DNA of 64,000 bases from Manis javanica (Eukaryota; Chordata; Mammalia; Pholidota; Manidae), in the NCBI RefSeq assembly GCF_040802235.1, contig NC_133169.1:40989034-41053033 (forward strand), given 5' to 3'. The position numbers and the translations under genes are program-made. This document shows, piece after piece, positions 37,791-51,049 of the stretch. The notes under the pieces are model-generated. The model saw only the letters and a list, made by a program, of their open reading frames with translations. It had not been told where the DNA came from and made no database searches. Each line of letters begins with the position of its first letter. The stretch's first letter is position 1.

Positions 37791-40529
37791 ATGATTAGTT
37801 TTGTATCATGACTATATTTTATTTCTACCAGTACTTTATTGTTATTATTATGATAATTTAAAGTATATTTTAAGCTGCTATACTAGAGAGAGAAACAGAG
37901 GTAGAAAGAAAGAGGGTAATATTCAGGATAGAAGAGAATATAACTGAGTAAAGCAAACTGCAAGTCCCTGAGGTTCATCAGAGGTGCACTGTGTGTCCCT
38001 GGCAGGGAAAACTTCTCTTGGAGTCTCTGGGGAAGAAGACACTCTGTTGAATGAACGTTTGCTTGGCTTCCTCACGCAGACACTCACACACGGGTGCATG
38101 TGCAATGATGCAGGAATGCTCCTTATTGTGGAATCAATCAGCAGTTTCCCGTGAGTTCATTGTATACTGGCCTTTGATGTTATAATTCTTAGCCTTTTTG
38201 ACTTTTTGAGTCACTGCATCATAAGGAATCCTTGCAAGGTGATTTAACCTCTGCTACTTTTTACCATTTGGTTTTATGGAGTCATGCTTATAGTGTTTCA
38301 TAGTGACATGAAATGTATGATGCCCAGTGCTGAACGGCCCCAGTAAATCCCTGAAGTGGGAGCCACCATTCATGCACCCTCCAATTAGAAAATTATCCTG
38401 AATTCCTTAACAATCACCTTCTCCTCTTTACTTGGCCAGCATGCATGCCTCTCATGGGTTATTCCTTCTCATGGTACTGTGCACCCTGCACTGTGCCCCT
38501 TTTAGATCATGCTGGCTCCAAAACATCCATTCTACCCTCCTCTTCAATTGCACACACCTGCATGGGTTCAGTACCACCCATGTAAAATCCCACACTTCAT
38601 AGTTACTGAAGCCAGGGCAGTGTGGCCAAGCAGTGAATTTCGGACAATGCCAACAGAAGGGTGCTGGAAGTGGAGACAGATACCCTTCTTATTCTTTCAT
38701 CCTGCCAGTTAGCATCTTCACGGGATGCTGCGTGGTCCTGCATTCTTCCTGGAGTTGCTGTGTGGGGAACCAGCCTCAGGGACACAGGAACAGAAAGCTG
38801 TGAGCCTCCTGGCAATTTACTAGTGATCATTACAATGTGGGAATATTTATGAAAAATATCTCACTAAACTGTTCCAAAAACTGATTTGGGAAGAGAAAGA
38901 CAGGAGGGGGCTCTGTGGTGAATTTTTGCTTTTCTCAGAATTTCTATTAAATCATAAATTTTGGGGAAATGGGCCAACTGTAATTCCAGCATGTCTTATT
39001 AAAAATGTATAACTCTGGATTTTATGAAATAAACTCAAAGTATTACAATATTCTATGTGCATACCATTATATTTACATTAAAATATTAAATCTTATTATT
39101 ACTGGTTCCTATTTATAGTGAAACTGAAGAATTTATGTTTACATGGCCTCCTCTTTCTTACATCCTTGCCACACCCATAGTCTCCCTCACCGACTCTGAT
39201 GGTTTGAGGTCTAACAATCTCTGGTTTCCTGCAAACTTCTCCTTCCTTGGACACTTCCTTGCTCTCTTTAGACATTTCTTTCTCGACTCTCTTTTTGCTC
39301 AGACCTGGGTGTCCTGTCAGGTCATCGTATCTGACTGACAGCTGACCTGCCCGGGTGCAGACATGCTCTCTTCAGCCTGGTGAGAACCACTCGGCCCTTC
39401 CTGACTCGGCCCTCGACATCCCCACGGAGTCTTCCGCTCTCCCCCCATGAGCTGTGTCCCTTCGCACTATGCAGGCCAGGGCCACATTGTTGAATCTTTC
39501 CGTATCTAGTACACGGGGCTTACTGGTGCCTCAGAAGCTTCAGAAAAACCCTTCCTGGAGGATGCCCACCATTCAGGCATCTGCTTCAATGTCAATGTCA
39601 CTTTTTAAAGAGAATCTGAGAAGCATGGGGTGGGGTGGTGCCTCCATCCAGGAATTTGCTTCAAAGTAGCTGAGAGTTTGAAGCGAGGAGTGGAACAGAT
39701 GGTTTGGGGCGACAAGGAGAAGCGGGGAAGTACCTGCCACTGTGAAATTCTGTTGCCTGTGGCTTTGCAGAGACGAAATAGTCGCCCTTTAAAAGGGTGA
39801 CATGGGGAGTCGTGAACCCAGGGGATAGCTGGAGAAGGAATTGGAGGGAAGATGAGAAAACCACTGTGTAGAGGGAGGGGGGTGCTCACGTGGTCCAGGC
39901 ATTCCTCAGGGTGCAGCAAAGATTACTGTGTCACAGGGAGAAGGGAACGGTTTTATATTTACTATGTAAAGTTAAACATGGATTTCTTCTTTTGTTATAA
40001 GAGTAAAGCTCATTTTTCTACTGATTGAAGAATATAAGAGTCCTCCTTCTCTGGCCCTTTCCCCATCACATCCTCTCTGTGTAGTAGATGTTATTCCCAG
40101 CTCTTCAGGACCGGAGGACACAGCGTCTGCTAAAGGAAGAGCAGGTGGCCTGCCTCTTCCGCCAGACAGACGCCCCAGGGAAGGCCTCTTGGTGGCTGTC
40201 ATTTGCTGGGCATTGAGGGTCTCCTGGGTGCTTCAGATTCAATGAATGAACCTACTTATCCAACAGAGCACATGCTACAGAGAGGCAGATAGAGAAGGGC
40301 TTGCTTTACCTAAGTGATTCTGCTTATTTTCATTTTTTGATAAATTCATGAATCAACTAATTGATTAACAAAAGAATGAATATGAACTTCAAAAGACACA
40401 CAGTTTACTTTATTTTACACATAATTTTTATGACAGCTAAACATGATTGAACATTTTTGTATGTCAGCAAGAGTTTAAGTGTCTTGCATTCTTTAGCACC
40501 TTACAGTTATTAAGTGTCTATCATCAAAG
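37791..40529. other. Unassigned DNA with GC-richer blocks
   Basis: No gene is recognised. 38500-38820 and 39130-40200 are richer in GC than average and show overlapping open frames of 63-104 codons on both strands without motifs. They may be degraded LTRs or retrocopies. Confidence 0.35.
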
Positions 40530-40660
40530 TCTGCAAAGAGCCAACAGAGATTAAACAACATACCCAGGGTCTCTGGCTTAACCAACCTTCACATCCTGAG
40601 GTCCTGGTGTCAGAACTCATATTCTAAAGTAACACCATTTTCCTCACAAACTTTCATCTG
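40530..40660 (-). repeat. MIR SINE fragment
   Basis: GAGATTAAACAACATACCCA and the following GGTCTCTGGCTTAACC-type text match the reverse complement of the MIR core. It is diverged and its limits are approximate. Confidence 0.45.
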
Positions 40661-42009
40661 TTTCACACAAAATAGGAATCCATTTAGCAGCATCTTGTTC
40701 TTTTGAAAGAGCAAAGGATGGCCAAGCCGCATAGTTCTGTGTTTGTGTGAGGTGTCCAGTCTTACTTTTAAAACTGCCTTTTCCCAAGTGCATGCTCTTT
40801 AAATCAGACAACTGAGTTCACATCTGAGAGAAGGTGGACTATGAATTGTTGTCCCAATTACCTTCTCTCTGTGTAACAAAATGGGAATATTGAACCTACC
40901 TCAGTGTGAACAACAAAGTAAAATATAAAGCAAAATGAAGTGACGAGTAATTAGTGAAAGATATTTTATGTTCATTATATTGCTGTTATAGTTTTTTATG
41001 ATGTTAAATTTATTTTAGTCTGAGTGAAGATTTACATAATCCACTTAATGTGCCTTAAAGAGACTATAGAATTAAGATATTTAATGAAATCATCTGTGGT
41101 CAAAGTGTGACTACATTTAGGGGAACTAACAAGGTGTAAACAGAATAAAGTGTTTAGTTATTAAAGATCCTGAAGTCTGGCAGTCAGGTAGAAGGCAATT
41201 TCTTCAACTCACCCTTCTTCTGAAGTCTGTAGGTGCTACTTAGAAAGTATCCCCGGACCCAGCAAAGCTGGGGCTGCCCTGGACAGCCTGGTACCGTCCT
41301 CACTAGGTCACCCCTCTGTTCAGTCCATGATGCTGGCTAAAAAGGGAAGGAAAAGTAGTGAAAGATGGGAGTAATAGTAAACAAAAGTAACAAAGGTAAA
41401 AGAATTAAAAATAATTTATAAACGTTATTTTTTTAAACTATTGTCTTACAGTTCATTTTCTATTTTTATCACTAAGTCTTCGGAAAGCACACAAAAACAA
41501 ACTAGAAAATATATAGCTATATTAATAAATATATACTTATATTTTTTACTTTGCAAATTCAAGAGCCTCTTTAAATGTGCAAAATTTCTTGATTGAAAAT
41601 TATTATGGATATATAATCATTTACCAGTAAAATATAAGAAATGTACTGTGAGCACCCAAGTCCTACATTGTGTGACCTATTTTCTGTTCTTCCTTGTTGG
41701 GTGAAAAGTACATGTTAGGGAAAAAATTTTTCTGATTTTCAATGGCACGATTACAAAATCAAATTGGAATATTTTGTTATGGTGTATATTTTTAAAAAAC
41801 AAACTTATAATTCAAGCCCCATGGATGTGTTGAAACACATATATTACTTAAATAACCAGTTAATGAAAATAATCTTTGAGAACTGAATGGAAACAGATTT
41901 TTCAGAAAATACATTAATACCAAGTGAACTAATATATAATTTTATTTAAATTAATCCTCTGACTGTCATATGTTGTTTACAAGTGAACCACTAAGTTGTA
42001 TCTACTTTG
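40661..42009. other. Unassigned AT-rich DNA
   Basis: Nothing can be named here. A short GC-richer block at 41230-41330 (CCCAGCAAAGCTGGGGCTGC) includes a small hairpin-forming palindrome but no gene. Confidence 0.35.
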
Positions 42010-42790
42010 GAAGCAGCTACATGTCCTTTTTTCAAAGATAAAAATAGTTCACAAGGAAAATACACACAGAGGTGGTGAGGCAATGCAAAAGTCCTTGGCA
42101 TCATTGGTCATAGCAAAATTCAAACTGAAACAAAAATGTGTTGGAATACCTATGATAGCATAGCTAAAATGAAGAAGATTGATATTATTCACAATTGTTA
42201 TCAACTGGGAAAACGTATCCATGTGCTTTGCTGGTGGGATTACAGAATTGAACAACCATGTAAAAAACAGTTTATTAAACGTCATTAATCTACCAAAAGA
42301 AATAAAATCATATCATATAAGGAAACTAAATACAATTTTAGTCACAATAGTTACAGCTGGAAAATAGCCCAAGTGTCTATCAACAAATATTGGGCAACAA
42401 ATGGTGATATATTCAGACAAGAGAATATTAATTAACAGTAAAAAGGAGCAGACTGCTGATGAAAGAAAAATTGTGCAGGAATCTTTGGAAACATATGAAG
42501 TTTTGCAATGAGGACAGAAGACATACAAAGTACCTACTATATGTTCTAAATGCATGGAATTTTAGGATGGACCAAACTAAAGGATACAGACACAAATCAA
42601 AGCAGGGGTTGTGATTCACTGGAAAAGGGCACAGGGACATTTCTGGCTGGGTCTGATCTCAGGCTGGAGGGTGTGGAGTACAGGTGTTATCAAAACTGAT
42701 GGAAGATATGCTTCAGGAGTAAGCATTCTGGTGTTTGCAAATTATACCTCAGTTGTGAAAATATCAACAATTACATGTCAAAATTACTTG
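42010..42790 (+). mobile_element. Old LINE-1 3' end, plus orientation
   Basis: ATTGTTATCAACTGGGAAAA, CCCAAGTGTCTATCAACAAA, GACACAAATCAAAGCAGGGG and TGCAAATTATACCTCAGTTG follow the order of an old L1 ORF2 tail and 3' UTR. No open frame remains. Confidence 0.6.
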
Positions 42791-43012
42791 ATGACTTAGT
42801 TAATTCTGTGAACAAATATTGTGAGGTACGGTATGGAAACATTTTTTAATAAGTACATGTGATCAACAGATTTTTAACAGTCCACAATTTATTTCTGACG
42901 ACAATGTAATAGACAATCCCAATATATGGAGATCCATCTGTATTTCAAAGAAAAAGGGAAATAAGAACTATAGATATAATGCAATAATAACTTCCCTCTA
43001 AGAATCTCTCAC
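42791..43012. other. 3' flank of the OR2T-type pseudogene
   Basis: This AT-rich stretch lies downstream of the receptor stop codon. No clear polyadenylation signal can be assigned. Confidence 0.4.
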
Positions 43013-43950
43013 TTAGTTATTATTTAAGGCAGGACACTGGCCCATAAGCCTTGTCAGGGCTCCCTTGACCTCATTGTTCCTCAGACTGTAGATGAGAGGG
43101 TTCAGCACAGGGGTAAAGATAGTATAAAATGCTGACACAATCTTGTCATGGTTAACTGACCTATTAGATTTAGGTCTCATATAGGAAAAAATGGCAGCTC
43201 CGTGAAACAGTCGCACCACAGCCAAATGTGAGGAGCATGTGCCAAAAGCCTTTCTGCGGGCTTCTGCAGAACACATCTGGGGAACAGCAGCCAGGATGAG
43301 ACTGTAGGAGGTCAGGATGAGGGAAAGCGGGACCAGGAGCATTAACACACAGCAGGTGTACATGGTGTACTCAAAGACAGACGTGTCAGCACAAGCCAAA
43401 TGCACCAGAGTGGGCGCCTCACAGAAGAAACCGTCAATCTCATGAGCCCTGCAAAATGGGAAGCTCAGGGTGGCAGCAGCCTGCACGAGCCCATCAGCTG
43501 CCCCCAGGAACCAGGACCCCCAGGTCATTCTCAGGCATAATTGCCAGCTCATGAGGATGGGGTATCTCAGGGGGTGGCAAATAGCCACATAGCGGTCATA
43601 GGACATGGCTGCCAAGAAGAAGCACTCACCTCCTCCCACTGTGAGGAGGAAGAAGATCTGCACTCCACAGCCAGTGGGGGAGATGGACTTTCTCCCTGTC
43701 ATGTAGCCAGCAGCCATCTTGGACACAATAGTGCAGACCAGCATCATGTCCATGAGGGAGGCTGGCTCAGCAGGAAGTACATGGGTGTGTGCAGCCGGGG
43801 GTCTTGGTGAATCAGCAGGATCACGAGGGCGTTGCCCAGGAGGGAGGTGAAGGCAACTGCCAGAGTCATCACAAAGAGAAACAGGTGGGCTCCTGAGTGG
43901 TTAAAGAGTCCTAGGAGGATGAAGTATGAGGTAGCGTTCCTGTTTTCCAT
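43013..43950 (-). pseudogene. OR2T-type olfactory receptor with one frameshift
   Basis: The start at 43950 gives [20 protein letters not shown], a near-textbook OR2T N-terminus with an NAT glycosylation site. TM1 ([14 protein letters not shown]) and [11 protein letters not shown] follow. There the frame breaks: on the minus strand CAGCCTCCCTCATGG replaces the expected in-register reading, one base short (plus 43757-43767). The second frame (43753-43013, 246 codons) carries everything else: [14 protein letters not shown] of TM2-TM3, [16 protein letters not shown], the EL2 cysteines, [12 protein letters not shown] and [12 protein letters not shown], and ends in a normal stop. No other disruption was seen, so inactivation is recent, or the break is a sequencing error or a segregating allele. 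If intact it would be an odorant GPCR coupling to Golf in olfactory cilia. An acceptor (TTCTCCATTTACAG) ends 20 bases before the start. Confidence 0.9.
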
Positions 43951-43970
43951 GGTTTCAAGTTGTAGTAATG

Positions 43971-43985
43971 CTGTAAATGGAGAAG
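43971..43985 (-). promoter_or_regulatory. Splice acceptor of the OR2T-type coding exon
   Basis: On the minus strand CTTCTCCATTTACAG ends 20 bases before the ATG, leaving a 20-base leader in the coding exon. OR genes usually have such an acceptor joining a non-coding 5' exon. Confidence 0.6.
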
Positions 43986-45559
43986 TAGATACAGTTTTAT
44001 CATTCACAGTCCTCTCTTTGAATTGCATATTTCTTGACAATAGATGTTGGAAAATGATAAAACCTTTTTCAAATACTTCATCTGCCACTTACAAAAAAAA
44101 TTAACTGGACATAAAATAAATTTCAATGTTGTAAAACTTTTCAAATTTAAGTTTTACAACATAACTATCTCTGAACTTTACTACTGATAATTTGCATAAT
44201 AAATAAAGATTCTTGATGAATTGCAAGAATGTGTTGTGTCTTTGTATTACCCAACAGCAACATGAACAGAAGGAAATTATTCACAGAATTTGTCATTTAT
44301 ACTGCACTTTCCTTGTTTCATTCATAGTTAATATTCTTAGATGCTGAATAACATAAATGTGCTTATTAAAAATGAATTATTTCATAATGAATGTTACAAA
44401 TATATGACATATGAAAATGTATTGAAACCTACCAAAATCAGGTATTTCCTGACATTGACTAATTCAGGAAGGCATTTTCTCCTTCCACACAAGAAGATAT
44501 ATAGTCTCTGGTCTGGAAACTGGAAAGACTAACTCTGCAGATGGGCGCATACCTTCCCTTGGAATTGTTAGTGCATATAGTTTTACTTTACTGTGTTGTA
44601 CACTGAAAACATAATGATCTTCTGAGCATGTTTTCCAGAATTGCAAGACTGATACTTAATGCACTCTTTCATTAACTGCATAAAGGCACTTGTGTTATGA
44701 CACTATTTCCCCTCTAAGTCACAGAAACACAATATTTTCTGAATAAAGAAGAGAAAATAAAACTCCTGAGTTCTCCCAACACCAAGATGAATTAATTTCT
44801 TCTTCTGTCTCAATAAAATAAACATATTTAAAGGCAATTTCATTTCTGATATGTTGGTATGAAACTTTTCTGCATTGTTGAATAAATATGACCAGCAATG
44901 GGGTGGTAATTCAGTCTCAAGGATATGATGTAATCCAGTGAAGTGACATGGCAGCAGGAGGCCCCATCTTCCGTGGTCGTTCCTTCTCCCCAACTGTGCG
45001 CAGAAAGCTGCACCACACAGAAAGCTGGTGAGGACAGAGAAACGCAGTGCAATTAACTCCGTTGCTTGAGTATCATCGTTGTACTGGTAGCATTCTGCTT
45101 GACAATTTTAAGTGTTTATTTCAAAGTTAGACATCACAGTTACACGTTTCCTTTCTGTCAAATGTATTTTGCATTTGCCAAAACTTTGTGATCTGCATGT
45201 CATGTCTACGACATGGACTCCTAAGAGTTTGTACCCCTAGTAACTATGTAAATTCCCTAAAGATAGCCTTTGGTATCAGTTTCCTCAAGGACCTCAAAAT
45301 GCTCTTCATTTCTCTGTTTTAAGGGCTTCTGATTTTTCATTGTTCTCACCTTCCTTACTGTTGAAGTGTTACAACTCTAAACCAGTTTGAAGATCAATAG
45401 GTACTTTAGCAATGGTAGTGTTTTGGGAAAGTTTCATAACTTCATTTTTGCTACCATCTTACTTATTTTACTGTACCCTGAGCAAAGGGGCATTAAGTTT
45501 TTTCATGCTTATGTGCATTCATAACCAACATCATTTTCCAGGACTCTGTTCATCTTCTC
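43986..45559. other. 5' flank of the OR2T-type locus, no second gene
   Basis: This region would hold the non-coding 5' exon and promoter of the receptor. No exon can be delimited by eye. The small open frames (44341-45052) show no motif. Confidence 0.35.
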
Positions 45560-45671
45560 AGATTGAAAGCCTGCCAATTAAATAATTCCCCATTCCCCTT
45601 TCTGCCCAGCCCTTGACAACAACTTTTTCACTTTATGTCTCTCTAAGAACTTCAGGTAAGTGGAGTCATAC

Positions 45672-45716
<45 letters not shown>

Positions 45717-45880
45717 CTGGCTTATTATATGTAACATCATAATGTCCTGAACATTTATCTATGTTCTAATATGTGCCAGCATTTCTTTCTCTTTTAAGGC
45801 TGAATAATATTCCTTTGTAAACATATACTACATTTTATTTATTAAGTTATTCCCTAGTGTTTAGATTATGTAATCTTTCA
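45560..45880 (-). mobile_element. L1 3' UTR fragment, minus orientation
   Basis: AATAATTCCCCATTCCCCTT, TAAGTGGAGTCATACAGTTT and GGCTGAATAATATTCCTTTG match the reverse complement of an L1 3' region. A TG microsatellite has grown inside it. Confidence 0.6.
45676..45715. repeat. (TG)n microsatellite
   Basis: An uninterrupted TG repeat of about 20 units interrupts the L1 fragment. It is probably length-polymorphic. Confidence 0.95.
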
Positions 45881-48629
45881 ATTATATGAAAGGCATGGTA
45901 GGTAGTTATATTTTCCTATGCTGTGATAATGTTCAATAAAATTTCTATTTACCTGTTCACATTACATAAGTGAAACAATTTGTCACTACTTATAATGTTT
46001 ATAAACTTATACAAAGAGGATTCTGAGGGAAATTTCTAACAAACTGACTATGGGAAAGAAATGTGAGGGAAATTAAATGAGGAATTAACTCATCTTGCAA
46101 ATGAAGTACTAAAATGAAATTCGATGGAAACTATAACTCGACACTATCTAGTGCAGGAATAGGAAAATTTAATACTCTGAAAAATGCACATTTTCTTTTT
46201 CATCTTCACTATAACTTCAGAATACTAGGAATTTTCTTCTGTGTCCATAGATTTTCATTTAGAATGGTACTAAAATTATGACATCTCTACTTTAAATCAC
46301 AAACTCTTCTCTTTTGCAGTGCTACTAGAAGACACAAATAGAGCCTCTCCTTTTTCTCCTAAAATCATAGAACATTTAGAAAATTGCATATAATTTACTT
46401 TTGTATATTTTTTTCTAACCTCTCTTGCCCTCACTTAACATTAAAACGATTAATATTTTTCCAAAAGATTGGGAAGATTAATCAATATGTTCTGTAAAAA
46501 GTAAAATAAGAATAGCTAAATCATTTATTTGACTGAATTGATAGATCATTTATACAAGATTTTTACCTGATGACTGTGTCAAGCAACATACATTTTCATT
46601 CTTCAGATGTGGAATTTATTTTGTAAAACTATATAGAGGAAGTAGTATAACTGATGGGTTTTCTGAAGTTCAAAAGTCATAACCAATTACTAAATATTAA
46701 TAGGTTAATGTGACCTACTCACCTATGATAAAAATGATGACCTCCAACATCACTGGATCTGCATCCCCTCTGAGCAGCAACCTCCTAAATTAGCTCTTCT
46801 GATATGACAGCATCAACTTGTTCATGTAAGTCTAGAGTGATCTATTAAGGGGTGTGGCTTACTACCTTTTGTTAATTATACTATGTAATTAATGCACCTG
46901 AGCTGCATGCATCTATTTGGATGACAAAGATGATTAATTTTGAGATATTCCAGAGTTTCCTAGGACTTCAATATACTTCCCCAAATCCTTTCAGAAAACT
47001 GTTATTCATTAAAATAGAAATACTTAACAAGGAAAAGGAAAAGTAAATAAATGTCCTTGAAAAGGGATGATGATTAGAAAATACATCAAGGAGTAAATTT
47101 ATCTGATACTTGTTTAAACTTCGATAAGAAAGAAAGACTAAGATGTGTTATTGAAACACAAGTTTTTGTTAAAGACACTAATTAAATTGCTGAAGCACAT
47201 GGGAGAATTCAATTTTTTTTCTTGTTTGAACTTAATTTGATAGCATTTCTGTGTTATAAGTTTCAACTTGTTTGTATCTAAATAGCATAATTCTCTTTAT
47301 TTTATATATTAAAATATGGTGTTTGCCATCTAGGCCCTTTGTTTTTTGAATTGTATCTAAGTAAGTCCTTTGGATCTAAGTAATGAAATCTATGATAATG
47401 CAGTAATAGCAGATTTTATGGTGCCAATCATTTTGTAGTTTAATTCTATCTGGATAGATTTTCATGATTTTCTTATTATTTGAAATTTATAATTTCAGAT
47501 TATAGGCAAGCCTTGTTTCTTGGCTCCATTTTTACCACTCCTGTGGCCTTGGCTTGTTTACAAGTAAATTTAAGTAACAACTTCCACTACTCTAAAATCA
47601 TGTATATATACACGATTAAATCATATATATAAAATCATATATATATATATATATAAAATCATGAAAAAATTGATGAGGAAAGCTGCCTTGGTACAAACAT
47701 TAGATATTAGAATTATCTAATCCAGATGAGCTGCAATAACTGTTATTTTGTCTGTTTAGAAAGAGGCACATCTGAGATTTTAGTTACAATTCTGCCTGTG
47801 GATGTTGGATCCTATTGAAGTGGCAAATCTTACCCTGGTTTGGAACACAATTGGCCACCTGAGGAAAGTCCACATAAGTCAGCAAGAATTATTTCTTGTG
47901 CAAAACCCCAGGCTTCTAGCTAAGCAAACTTCATACACCATGCACAGGTAGTATATCAGGTTTCAAATAAGAACTTCATCAAGAGTGTAACAATAACTTT
48001 GAATAAACTTCATCTTTCCTAAATACTGTTATGCCTGCAGTCATATATGTGCCAGAACTATGCTGTTGTAGCACAGATCGCCACTCTCAAATGGAGGATG
48101 TGCCTGTACAATGCAGCTCAAACACTCTAAGTTCTCAGGGGGCCTGAGAATGAAGATCACATAAGCTTCAAATCAGAGGAGAAAGGGGCCTGATCCTCCA
48201 AACTCTGTCAGCAAACAGACTGCAGTGAAGCCAGATGCTTAAATTGAGGTTGATTTAGCAATATTTTTAAGTATGTGGGTATAATTTAGGAAAACCAAAT
48301 AGAGATTATATTTCACTCCTATTTTAGCAAAATGAGATGTTTTGTTGCACCCTGGTCCTCAATGTATGTGAGGATGTAGTACTTTAAATTAACAAAGACA
48401 GGCTTTGTGGAAAAGCCCAAATATCAGGTGCTTAGATGTGGCCAGGCCACAGAGGCAAAAGGCCACAGATAAATAGGCAGCAAACAAGGGAAATAAATAT
48501 AACACTGCAGGTGCTCTCCCCACCAGAAGGGGACACATGTGTTGATTTTTGAGGACATAGACTGAGATAAAAATAGGTATGCAGGAATTCTCTTATGGCA
48601 TTCCCTGATAATTCCCTTCATAGAGAGAT
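45881..48629. other. Unassigned AT-rich DNA
   Basis: No gene is recognised. 47800-48250 is a less AT-rich block with AATAAACTTCATCTTTCC at about 48003, reminiscent of an LTR end, but it is too uncertain to call. An AT microsatellite lies at 47601-47655. Confidence 0.4.
47601..47655. repeat. AT-rich microsatellite
   Basis: TATATA runs alternate with the phrase AAAATCAT, which recurs three times, suggesting slippage plus small duplications. Confidence 0.8.
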
Positions 48630-49125
48630 CAAAGCATATTAGAGTTTCAGTGCAATCTCTATCAAAATACCAATGGCATTTTTCAATGAACTACAGTTAA
48701 GAATCGTAAAATTCACATGGAATTGCATAAGACCCTGAATAGCCATAGAAATCTTTAGAAAAAAGAACAAAGCTTGGGTATTATAGGCCCTGATGTCAAA
48801 GTATACTACAAAGCTCAGTAAAGAAAACAGTATGGTACAGTGAGAAGACTTAGAACCATAGATTAATGGAACAGAATAGAGAGCCCATAAATAAACCCAC
48901 ACATATATGTTCAATTAATATATGACAAAGGAACCTGAATATGCAATGGGTAAATGACAGTCTCTTCAATAAATGGTGATGGGTAAACTGGACAGCTACA
49001 TGCAAGAGAATTAAACTGGATTGCTGTCTAACTCCACATGCAAAAGTAAACTCAAAATGGATTAAAACCTAAATGTAATACATGAAACCATAAAACTCTT
49101 AGAAGAAAACAGTCAAAAATACATT
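48630..49125 (+). mobile_element. LINE-1 ORF2 fragment, plus orientation
   Basis: CAGTGCAATCTCTATCAAAA, ACCAATGGCATTTTTCA, TTAATGGAACAGAATAGAGA and TCTTCAATAAATGGTGATGG are ordered ORF2 phrases on the plus strand. Both ends are truncated and stops are frequent. Confidence 0.7.
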
Positions 49126-51049
49126 TTTAAATGAAAAACAAGAAAAATTTTTACCTATTAGAATTTCTGTCATTTCTTTTATTTAAAAAATGCATAACTA
49201 TTAGACTTCACATTATCAATATTAAAATGATATATAGTGTGTACAAAATAATTAAGAAAATTAGAGGAATTATGTTACTCAAGATGTTTTGTGTTAATAT
49301 TTATTTTTTAAATATCTTGAGAGGATTGATATGGCAATGGAATCATATGTATGATATGGCAATGGAACTCATACTTCTGAAAGTGTACAGATATAACACA
49401 AATGCAACCATTTTAAATATGACCAGGTTTATAGAGAGGCAATAGATAATAGTTTGACACTTAATCTTACTCTATTGCTAAAAGATGTATTTAGGAAAAT
49501 TATAGCAAATGAATTTTAACTGGTCATTACTTAAAATAATTTTATGAGATAACATAATTTTGCTAAATTATGAAAAGAAATTGCAGTAACATGATAGACA
49601 AGGTTATGACAAATCTGACATGTATAAAATGGTGTTTAGAGACATATGTGTAAAAGATAACTGTAATCTGCAACATGGTTAAGAGGTTGAGAATAGCAGT
49701 ATTTCAGTAAATGGTTGTGTTGACCACATTGTTCTACTTGGAAAACAGTATTGAAAGCTATAGGAATAAGTGATAATTTTATAGACCTTAAAAAATTACA
49801 GGGAATGTGATGTACATTAGATTTTGGAGGAAAGATGTAGAGGCTTATTAAAGCATGTACTTAATGGGACATGAAATTCTTGGCTTATTCCATTAACAAA
49901 TGTATCTTCATTGTGCTCAATGATAATCTTAATTTGAAACACTTTTCTAAATTTACTATAACATACCTTATAACCACTTCCTCAGGAAAACCAAAACCAA
50001 AAACCTCCATTCATAAAATCAGGAATATCAGTTTTAGATGGAAACATACACATTTTGGCATCCAGAAACCAAATTTAAAAAAAAATAATTGAGTCCCACT
50101 AATGCTTAACATTGCCTCAAATATCTTTATCTTCAAATCTGCCTTGCTAATTAGGTCCACTCACTAGCTTATAGCAATGCTTATCATTTTGTTGTTTTTG
50201 TTATTTTCACTTGACATTGTGTGATAAACTATTTTAAGTGTATATGTACAAACACAAATATCTACATAGGGTAGTTATGATAAAACTAAAATGTACAATA
50301 ATGTTGTGGTTTAAAAATGGCACCATGTCTTCAGGGTTCCATTCACTGAGCTAAGGAGCAGAAGTGCAGTGTGGTGGTAGAGGGCTGCCCAGAGAGGATG
50401 GCTTGCTCTGTCTGAATAGAAGTACCAGGAATATGTTAATTCCTTTTCTCTGAGATTTACTCACCATTTTATTGGCTCTCAGGATAGTGTTTATTCTAAG
50501 GGTAATGTTTGAGAACATATTCAGTTAATACAGGCAAATAACTCACAGTATTGCTAGGAATGCAGCATGCATTATTAGTTTTAATGAGGACATAAAATTA
50601 TTAGTTTTAATGAGGACTACTGTTGCTATTATTATTGAATTTTAAAAATTATCATTCTGTATAAGCAAAGAAGGATTCAGGGACAGACACATCTACTTCA
50701 CTAATTTGCCCTAATATGGACTAAATCCTTAAAATTTTTATCCACAGCCCAGCATGACCAATCTCTATTAAAGACTCATAAAGAAATAAACAAAACCCAA
50801 AATACCAGAGAGAGAAAAATTTTAAATCAGCCTCTTAATACAGACAGGCTCTTTGCCCATGTGACCGTCCTCCCCCAACCACATGCCCCTGAGTAGGGCT
50901 GGCCTCCTCCCAGGCAGAGGGCAGTCTCCTCACCCCCAGCTCCTCATCCCACAGAGGGAAAGGCCTGTTGCTCCACCACATGGAAAACATTGTGAGTCTC
51001 CAAACATGGTTTCTAGGAAGTATCTTTACCTCCACATTTAAACTCTTTT
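49126..51049. other. Unassigned AT-rich DNA
   Basis: I see no gene. A GC-richer patch at 50850-51000 has a 66-codon minus frame with no motif. A 21-base direct repeat lies at 50571-50617. Confidence 0.4.
50571..50617. repeat. 21-bp direct repeat, period 26
   Basis: Two perfect copies of a 21-base segment beginning ATTATTAGTTTTAATG stand at 50571-50591 and 50597-50617, separated by five bases. This is a small recent tandem duplication. Confidence 0.85.

Noticed and set aside
47990-48030. AATAAA-bearing block considered as another LTR end
   Set aside because: No matching LTR start, target duplication or family resemblance could be found.
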